Notes under the pieces: generated by a model
The model's input: only the letters and a program-made list of their open reading frames with translations
Database searches by the model: none
What the model was told of the DNA's origin: nothing
Shown here: piece after piece, positions 14,850 through 20,204 of the stretch
How the letters are laid out: each line of letters begins with the position of its first letter
Position numbering within the stretch: the stretch's first letter is position 1
Source: JAPHTQ01 sp046484535
Lineage (GTDB): Bacteria; Pseudomonadota; Gammaproteobacteria; Thiohalomonadales; Thiohalomonadaceae
Assembly: GCA_046484535.1 (NCBI GenBank)
Contig: JAWOIT010000092.1
Location: 1 to 20,204, forward strand
Direction of reading: 5' to 3'
Length of the DNA stretch: 20,204 nucleotides
Program-made: the position numbers and the translations under genes

Positions 14850-16190
14850 ATGGCAAGCAAACACGTCGATGTCGCCATCATCGGTGGCGGAATCTCCGGC
14901 ACCGCCCTGCTCTACCTTCTGGGGCGTTACACCGATATCGGCCGTATCGCCCTGCTGGAGAAATACCCTTCCGTGGCTCAAATCAACTCCCACGGCCGCA
15001 ACAACAGCCAGACGCTGCACTGCGGTGATATCGAAACCAACTACACCCTCGAAAAGGCGCTGCAGGTGCAGAAGACCGCGCGGATGGTCGAACGCTATGC
15101 GGAGGCACAGCCGGAGCGGGACAGCCTGCTCTATCGTTATCCGAAAATGGCCCTGGGTGTCGGTGAACGTGAATGCGCAGAACTGCGCCGGCGATTTGAG
15201 CTGTTCTCGCCTCACTATCCGGGAATGCGCCTGCTCGAGCAGGAGCGGATCGCCCGGCTCGAGCCCAAAGTGGTCGAGGGACGAGAGGAGGAGATCGTCG
15301 CCCTGGCAACGGAGAACGAGACCAGCGGAGTGGATTTCAACGCCCTGGCGCGCTCCTTTGTCGAGCAGGCGCAAGCCGTTGCAGGCGAGCGCATCGAGCT
15401 ACGGCTGGGTACTGAAGTAAAAAAGATCACGCCCGCCGATGACGGCTACCTTATACAGACCAACAACGGCGAACTGCATGCCGATTTTGTCGTGGTCAGC
15501 GCCGGCGGCCACAGTCTGCTCCATGCCCAGCGCCTCGGCTACGGCCTGGAGTACTCCTGCCTTCCCATCGCCGGGAGCTTTTATTACACCCCGCAGGTGC
15601 TCAACGGCAAGGTCTATACCGTGCAGAACCCCAAGCTGCCCTTCGCGGCCATTCACGGCGACCCGGATATCGTCGAGCAGGGCAAGACCCGCTTCGGCCC
15701 GACCGCCCTGGCGCTGCCGCTGCTTGAGCGCCACAACCTGCGCACCTTCACCGAATACCTGGAGGTGCTGCGACCCGATATGGATGTGGCCAAGGTCTTC
15801 TTCGATCTGCTCAAGGAGGGTGAGATCCGCCGCTATATGATGAAAAACACCCTGTTCGAGATCCCGCTGGTGCGCCGTCACCTGTTCCTCAAGGACGCCC
15901 GGAAGATCGTACCCACGCTCAAACTCGAGGACCTGACCTTCGCCAAGGGGATCGGCGGGGTCCGCCCGGTGCTTATCGACAAACCCAACCGCAAACTCCA
16001 CCTGGGCGAGGCGCGCATCGCCCCGGGCAACGGCCTTATCTTCAACATGACCCCTTCGCCCGGCGCCACCAGTTGTCTGGGCAATGCGGAGAATGATCTT
16101 GAACTCATCGCCCAACATCTGCACTGCAAGGTTCATCGCGATGCGCTGACCGCGGAACTGCATGGACACGACGACAACTCTACCGGCTGA
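14850..16190 (+). CDS. FAD-dependent malate:quinone oxidoreductase-like protein (Mqo)
   Basis: Mqo oxidises malate to oxaloacetate and passes electrons to the quinone pool at the inner face of the cytoplasmic membrane. The protein has the N-terminal FAD fold IIGGGISG (10-17) and an early NSHGRNNSQTLHCGD block (46-60) that resembles the NNSQTLH region of Mqo from epsilonproteobacteria. A second dinucleotide-fold strand FVVVSAGG lies near 211-218, and a C-terminal FAD-contact block GIGGVRPVLID sits near 371. It has 446 residues, matching the short Mqo type rather than the roughly 550-residue E. coli type. The related L-2-hydroxyglutarate oxidase group is the main alternative, so the symbol is left empty. 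The ribosome-binding site is weak. Convergent with bcsG. Confidence 0.78.
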   Translation: MASKHVDVAIIGGGISGTALLYLLGRYTDIGRIALLEKYPSVAQINSHGRNNSQTLHCGDIETNYTLEKALQVQKTARMVERYAEAQPERDSLLYRYPKMALGVGERECAELRRRFELFSPHYPGMRLLEQERIARLEPKVVEGREEEIVALATENETSGVDFNALARSFVEQAQAVAGERIELRLGTEVKKITPADDGYLIQTNNGELHADFVVVSAGGHSLLHAQRLGYGLEYSCLPIAGSFYYTPQVLNGKVYTVQNPKLPFAAIHGDPDIVEQGKTRFGPTALALPLLERHNLRTFTEYLEVLRPDMDVAKVFFDLLKEGEIRRYMMKNTLFEIPLVRRHLFLKDARKIVPTLKLEDLTFAKGIGGVRPVLIDKPNRKLHLGEARIAPGNGLIFNMTPSPGATSCLGNAENDLELIAQHLHCKVHRDALTAELHGHDDNSTG

Positions 16191-16327
16191 ACATCGTATT
16201 ATTGGCTTAGCCGTAGACATGTCATGTCACGGAAGACATGAGCAGAACTCTCTGCAAAGCGCCATGGGGACGGCGGCTCCCGAGTAGAGCGGCACGTCCA
16301 TATCAGCCACCTGTTCCGGCAATATAT
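16191..16327. other. Convergent intergenic region
   Basis: This 137-bp gap lies between the 3' ends of the Mqo-like gene and bcsG. A small stem CATGTC/GACATG (16223-16228 and 16235-16240) is present. No T-tailed terminator is evident on either strand. Confidence 0.5.
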
Positions 16328-17965
16328 TTACTTCAACTGTCTTGCGGTAAGGGGACTCCACTCACCATTTGTATCACGATAGAACAGTTTCTCATCCATC
16401 TCCATCACCACCCGGCCCTCATGTTCAGCGACGAACTCCGTTCTCGGGATCTGAAACGCCAGGGCGTCGGCGGACGGGGCGTTTTCACCGAAGGGGCTGT
16501 TCTCGACAAAACGAGAGAGCAGCCAAGAGACGGCGAGATAGCTGGTCGGCTTGGTGACAAGTTTCTGCTTCACCGAAGCATCATTGAATTTTGGTCCGAC
16601 CAGTTTCACGCCGAGCGGTACCTTGGTGATCGCCGGCAAGGGGATATCCCGCACATCCGCAGGCTGGATACGGGTACCATCCAAAGCCCGCCCATGCTCA
16701 GGAACAAAAACCACCACGGTATTCCTGCCGGAGGATTTGAGTTCATCGATAAAGGACTGCATATCCTCCAGTAGCGCCAGGGTCACATCGGTAAACTGTT
16801 CTTTGTCCTTGCGGCTCCTTTTCTCCCCTACCCAGCGGATACCCGCATGGAGCAGGACACTATTATAGTAAAGCGCCGCCCGCTCGGCCTCGGAAGACTC
16901 ACGGGTTTTGTGCCACCGTTTTAACACGTCATAGTCATTGACCAGCGGCGTCTCCCCATCAAAGAAGATCGCCTGCTGCTGCAGGCCCTTGATGGGCAAC
17001 ACCGTGGTCTCCTTCGGCACCAGCTGCTCTATCGTCTTCAGGAAGTTGCCATACTCTCCGTCGTGGCTCATGCCCACATAGGTCTGAAACCCTGCCGAAT
17101 CGAGGCTGTTGAACAACAGACAACCCTCGGGCGGATTGTCATCGTGAATGGCCTTGTGGGTTTGCTGACCGCAGTTTGCCTGCAGCAACCGGCGCACTGC
17201 AGGCGTGCTGTAACCGGTTGCTGTATTGAAATTGCTGAACAGATAATCAAACTGGCTGAAAAAAGGACTATCATAATCAAGATCGATCTTCTTCATGTCA
17301 TCCCAGGAGAGGGAGCAGACATGCAGTACGACGATATCGAACGGCGCCTGCTCCTCCGTGGGCGTATTGAACATGACTTTGCGGCCCGCTTCGGCCTCAT
17401 AGAAGGCCTTGAGGTATCTTGCCGGTTCCATCTCCGCCGCCTCGGCGGTGGCGATACCCGCCAGAGCGTAACTCTCGTCGGTGTCCATGAATTGGGCCGA
17501 GACAAACGGCGCAATGATCAGCGCCGATGGCAGTACCGCCAGGTTAACCAGCCGCAGCCTGCTTAAGAGAAAACTTGCAACAGCGATGAGGGCCAGGGAG
17601 AGGAGAGTCGACATGGTAAAAATCCCTTGTAAAAAATTAAACATGTAATCAAACGAAGGCAGACCGTAGAGGCCAAGCAACGACACAACCTGAGTCGGGG
17701 CCGGCAACCATGATTGATGCCACAGCAGCAATACGGCCAGTATCATGGTAAGTGCGAACCGGATTATGCCGAAGCTTCGGTAAGCGGCTGAAAATTTTGG
17801 CGATGGCAGCAGAACAAACAGCAGAAACAACAGGTTAAGGGAAATATCAAGACGTATCGTTCCCAGAAGATATAGCGCTATTTCCAAGAGGATGAAAAAA
17901 TTCCACACGGCGTAGGGTTGACGGTCCTCTTTAACACGGTGGATGATGTGCTTGAAACTATTCAT
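16328..17965 (-). CDS. bcsG: BcsG-type phosphoethanolamine transferase
   Basis: BcsG is an inner-membrane enzyme that adds phosphoethanolamine to cellulose on the periplasmic side. The N-terminal third (about 20-155) has four to five membrane helices, including WNFFILLEIAL and the WHQSWLPAP block. The catalytic domain follows with CSLSW (217-221) and NFNTATGYSTPAVRRLLQ, where Ser253 corresponds to the E. coli nucleophile Ser278. Cys265, His373 and PEHG (422-425) are also present and correspond to the disulfide and metal ligands. It has 545 residues against 559 in E. coli. GAGGG about nine bases before the ATG supports the start. No bcsA, bcsB, bcsC, bcsE or bcsF is recognised here; its upstream neighbour is a truncated barrel-like gene. 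Base composition is less GC-rich than the ubi/hsl block. Confidence 0.9.
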   Translation of the reverse strand: MNSFKHIIHRVKEDRQPYAVWNFFILLEIALYLLGTIRLDISLNLLFLLFVLLPSPKFSAAYRSFGIIRFALTMILAVLLLWHQSWLPAPTQVVSLLGLYGLPSFDYMFNFLQGIFTMSTLLSLALIAVASFLLSRLRLVNLAVLPSALIIAPFVSAQFMDTDESYALAGIATAEAAEMEPARYLKAFYEAEAGRKVMFNTPTEEQAPFDIVVLHVCSLSWDDMKKIDLDYDSPFFSQFDYLFSNFNTATGYSTPAVRRLLQANCGQQTHKAIHDDNPPEGCLLFNSLDSAGFQTYVGMSHDGEYGNFLKTIEQLVPKETTVLPIKGLQQQAIFFDGETPLVNDYDVLKRWHKTRESSEAERAALYYNSVLLHAGIRWVGEKRSRKDKEQFTDVTLALLEDMQSFIDELKSSGRNTVVVFVPEHGRALDGTRIQPADVRDIPLPAITKVPLGVKLVGPKFNDASVKQKLVTKPTSYLAVSWLLSRFVENSPFGENAPSADALAFQIPRTEFVAEHEGRVVMEMDEKLFYRDTNGEWSPLTARQLK

Positions 17966-18093
17966 GGCGTGTTGCCCTCGCTTTCACCCAGTCCCTTAAA
18001 TATGGTCAAGGTAAGCGCCAAATTCAATGAAGCCGCAACCTGCACCCGTCCGAGGCAAAGAGGCCCACATCCGGATAACCCACATGACGACGA

Positions 18094-18855
18094 TTACGGC
18101 CTCAGATTCCAGTCGTAATACCAGGTCAGATAGAGGCTGTAGCGGTGCTCTCTCGTATCCCGCTCCGGATTTGTTTGCCACATGTAATCCGCACCCAGAG
18201 TAAATGGCTCACGCTGCAGTTCGATACCCACGGCGGGGCCGTGCGCATCGTACCAGTAGTTATTCTCCGTCCTGAAACGGAAGCGATAGGCCGCATAGGT
18301 ATTAAGGGTCAGTTCTCCAACATCTGTAATGGAGGTGAACCAGTCCATCCCCTGGCGTACAAAACCTCTGGCGGCAGTGCCTTCGTCCCCGTTATCAAGT
18401 TGGTGACTGATACGACCGTATGTGGATCCGGCATAAGCATTTACGTCAAATGGGTTGGCGATATTCGAACCCCGCCTGCGCAGAAATTTATACCAGCTGT
18501 GATACCAGCTCAGATAAACGGAGGTCACATCCTCATCCAGAACATCATCACGCCAGCGTGCGGGGGAATATTCGATACCGACATTGATCGGCGAGCGCTT
18601 CAGTTCAACACCGAAAACGACTTCATCCTCGTCGTATACCGACTGCCAGTCGTTATCCATGGATCGATACTCAGCAAAAGTATTGACGGTGATGTCACCG
18701 GGGAGCACGACCCAGTCTATGCCCTGATTTATCAGAAAGGAGGTACTGGTATTGTCGTCATCAAAACTGTGATCGACACTGCCCCACGTATAGCCCGGGA
18801 TGCCCTCGAGTTTCTGCAGCTCTCGGGTGAGGGCCGATGGCTCCTTCTTGAAATG
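18094..18855 (-). pseudogene. Beta-barrel-like repeat protein, 5' end missing
   Basis: The frame is open from a TAG at 18856-18858 down to the stop at 18094-18096, about 253 codons. It has no ATG, GTG or TTG until a GTG at 18708, which lies inside the folded region and has no ribosome-binding site, so the real start is lost. The protein is rich in Tyr, Trp, Phe and charged residues in alternating patterns, like an outer-membrane barrel. Two internal repeats can be aligned. Each contains QG(I/M)DW, then (V/L)NT(F/Y)A(E/A)YR, then G(V/I)EL, and ends in YLSWYHSW or YLTWYYDW. I do not recognise the family. Location upstream of bcsG on the same strand suggests a role in surface polysaccharide export or display. 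The truncation coincides with the join near 18,850. Confidence 0.65.
18840..18852. other. Junction between two unlike DNA segments
   Basis: Pcm homology ends at about 18848 and the barrel frame is coherent up to at least 18841. The sequence at the boundary, on the minus strand, reads CAAGAAGGAGCC. To the left the DNA is moderately to highly GC-rich. To the right it is strongly AT-rich. No inverted repeats, target duplication or integrase-type site flank it. Confidence 0.75.
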
Positions 18856-19066
18856 CTACCGTATAGGGCTGTGAAATTGTCTGACCGGCACCAATAGGGA
18901 AAGCCTGATCGGCATATGAAAATTTAATAAAACTACTGTCCATGAAAATATGCCTTGGAACTTTTCCAATGGCTGCAAGCACTTTTTCATCGGTTATTCC
19001 CTTATCCCTCAACAACTCTACGAGTTTTACCCTTAAACCTTTATGTCTGAAACTATCTTCTATCAT
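18848..19066 (-). pseudogene. pcm: Protein-L-isoaspartate O-methyltransferase fragment (N-terminal 73 residues)
   Basis: The first 73 residues match Pcm closely: MIEDSFRHKG, VLAAIGKVPRH (29-39), FMDSSF and AFPIGAGQTISQPYTVAFQ (55-73). The resemblance is to Bacteroidota versions. After Gln73 the homology stops, and the frame continues for 28 unrelated residues to a stop at 18761, read out of frame through the barrel gene. The SAM-binding motif (E/D)VGTGSGY, which should follow, is absent, so this piece cannot be an active methyltransferase. The DNA is AT-rich, unlike everything to its left. Confidence 0.85.
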
Positions 19067-19181
19067 CTCAATTAAACAATATACAAATTTAACTTTATCA
19101 ACATAAAAAGTTCATAAGTTGAATATTAAATTATCCCAAGTCATTAACAAATACTTTATGTTTGCAAGTAAGTGTTTGATA
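19067..19181. promoter_or_regulatory. Divergent promoter region with Bacteroidota-style -7 elements
   Basis: On the minus strand, TAAATTTG (complement of 19084-19091) fits the Bacteroidota -7 consensus TAnnTTTG and lies 18 bases before the pcm start. On the plus strand, TATGTTTG (19157-19164) fits the same consensus and lies 18 bases before the Gfo/Idh start. Good -33 TTTG elements at the right distance were not found. Neither gene has a strong Shine-Dalgarno sequence, also usual in Bacteroidota. Confidence 0.5.
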
Positions 19182-20102
19182 ATGATTAGAACAGCAATTA
19201 CAGGATCAGAAAAATTTATTCGAAATTACGTGGATATTATCGGAAGTACACCAGGGTTTCTGGTAACCGGTATCCATAGTAATGATCATGTAATAATTCT
19301 CAATCAGAATTCAAGTACCGGCTGTAATGAACCGGCTACCCAGGAACAACTCGTTGAAATTAGTGACGCACTGATTGTTGCTGGAAAATCTGGAGATTAT
19401 TTTGAAATAATCTCCAGGTTTCTAAAAAGCACCAGACATGTACTAATTCTTCCGGACACTTCACTTTCTCACCAACAATTAAAAAAGCTGACTAAGATTG
19501 CTGAAGAAGCCGGTGTTATACTTAATCTTCATCATAATACCTTAAATGCTAACATTAAGAAAAAGATATGCGAATTTATCTACAGACCCGAATATATTTT
19601 TCTTAAATCACAAATTTCGGAAAATTCAGAGGTTTACCAAACGATTTTTGAAGCATTATTCAGGTATATATATCTTATTCTGGAATTAAATCCGGTAAAC
19701 ATAGTAAAATATCAGGTTACAGGCATACCTGTGTGTTCCCCTCAACCCCGTATACTTGATGTTGCGATACATTTTGAAAATGGCACTTCAGCACATCTGA
19801 ATATCTCCACCTATGTTAAGGAAGAATCTGAAAAACTGGAAATCTTTGCACAAGACAGGATGATAAGCTGTGAACCCCTGAGGAGTAAATTGTTAATGAT
19901 AATGTCAAAAACAGATTCCGTAAAAAGAAACAGCATTAAAGATCCTTTCTGGCAAAAGGATGAAAAAGATGTTTTACAAAAGTTTTTCCTGGCTGTAACA
20001 AACAAAAATGGTTCTGAGAGTAGATTTGACAGCGGTGTTATTTCCCATCAGATTGCTTCAGGAATATTACATCAGATTCATCCGCTTCCAGTAGAAAATT
20101 AA
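19182..20102 (+). CDS. Degenerate Gfo/Idh/MocA-family protein
   Basis: The protein follows the Gfo/Idh/MocA outline. It has an N-terminal Rossmann-like half (IRTAITGSEKF, then a strand near 25-31 and SDALIVAG at 61-68), then RHVLILPDTSLS (85-96) where active members have a (V/L)LEKP segment. A C-terminal beta-sheet half contains VTGIPVCSPQPRILDVAIHFENG. The glycine-rich loop lacks the usual GxGxxG spacing and the EKP lysine is missing (ILPDT). The GHxxRxN-type region reads LHHNTLN. It is therefore probably not an active NAD(P)-dependent oxidoreductase. I chose the ATG at 19182 (306 residues) because it starts the first beta strand; the frame is open back to 19119. AT-rich, Bacteroidota-like. 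Confidence 0.7.
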   Translation: MIRTAITGSEKFIRNYVDIIGSTPGFLVTGIHSNDHVIILNQNSSTGCNEPATQEQLVEISDALIVAGKSGDYFEIISRFLKSTRHVLILPDTSLSHQQLKKLTKIAEEAGVILNLHHNTLNANIKKKICEFIYRPEYIFLKSQISENSEVYQTIFEALFRYIYLILELNPVNIVKYQVTGIPVCSPQPRILDVAIHFENGTSAHLNISTYVKEESEKLEIFAQDRMISCEPLRSKLLMIMSKTDSVKRNSIKDPFWQKDEKDVLQKFFLAVTNKNGSESRFDSGVISHQIASGILHQIHPLPVEN

Positions 20103-20204
20103 TCATTCAAATTGAAAATTTTTCTATCCAAAACCCGTTTTTACAATTCAGCATGCAAAAAATAAGGTCCGGTAAAAATTGAACTAATGATACGGAGATT
20201 GTGT
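20103..20204. other. AT-rich right edge without a supported gene
   Basis: About 100 bases follow the Gfo/Idh stop. An ATG near 20187 opens a frame of six codons to the edge, which is too short to judge. Confidence 0.4.

Noticed and set aside
17962..18045. A possible 27-residue peptide starting at GTG 18045, hydrophobic at first, whose TGA overlaps the bcsG ATG; a candidate BcsF-like small protein
   Set aside because: No ribosome-binding site is present, it is too short for BcsF and shares no motif with it, and it sits in the frame just after the barrel stop. The overlap may be chance.
18840..19066. Genuine Pcm-barrel fusion protein
   Set aside because: The two segments are in different reading frames; the pcm frame ends at 18761 after unrelated residues.

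Overview
The window looks like chromosomal DNA of a GC-rich gammaproteobacterium, joined near position 18,850 to a short AT-rich stretch that looks like Bacteroidota DNA. The gammaproteobacterial call rests on gene content and order: hslV-hslU-DUF971-ubiE-(RDD)-ubiJ-ubiB, TrhP (YegQ), MlaC and BcsG, plus REP-like palindromes beginning TGTAGGAGCGGC. I cannot name the genus. A Chromatiales-like sulfur oxidiser would fit, but that is inference.

Layout, left to right. (1) 1-557: 5' part of hemB on the minus strand, running off the left edge. (2) 798-3097, minus: a translationally coupled membrane pair, DUF2157 then a GDYXXLXY protein with an extra C-terminal domain. (3) 3098-3546: repeat-filled gap with a 117-bp tandem duplication. 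(4) 3547-4872, minus: trhP, a tRNA U34 hydroxylase of the U32 peptidase-like family. (5) 5071-6800, plus: an orphan mlaC-like gene whose stop overlaps the start of an SO_0444-type Cu/Zn permease. (6) 6801-7269: nested inverted repeats. (7) 7270-8214: a bile acid:Na+ symporter family transporter. (8) 8356-14691, plus: the housekeeping block hslV, hslU, DUF971, ubiE, RDD protein, ubiJ and ubiB, interrupted by REP-like elements. It combines heat-shock proteolysis with late ubiquinone synthesis. (9) 14850-16190: an Mqo-like quinone-linked FAD oxidoreductase, a plausible user of the quinone made by the Ubi proteins. (10) 16328-18855, minus: a BcsG phosphoethanolamine transferase and, upstream of it, a beta-barrel-like protein with two internal repeats whose 5' end is missing. 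(11) 18848-20204: a pcm fragment cut before its SAM-binding motif and, divergent from it, a degenerate Gfo/Idh/MocA-family protein. Both are AT-rich and Bacteroidota-like.

The most striking feature is the junction at about 18,840-18,852. Two unrelated genes are both cut there, base composition changes sharply, and promoter style changes. It is either a chimeric assembly join or a recent illegitimate recombination or transfer. The next most interesting points are the repeat barrel beside an orphan BcsG, the MlaC plus metal-permease pair, the RDD protein inside the ubi operon, and the GDYXXLXY protein with a C-terminal extension. No tRNA, rRNA, CRISPR array or intact insertion sequence was seen.
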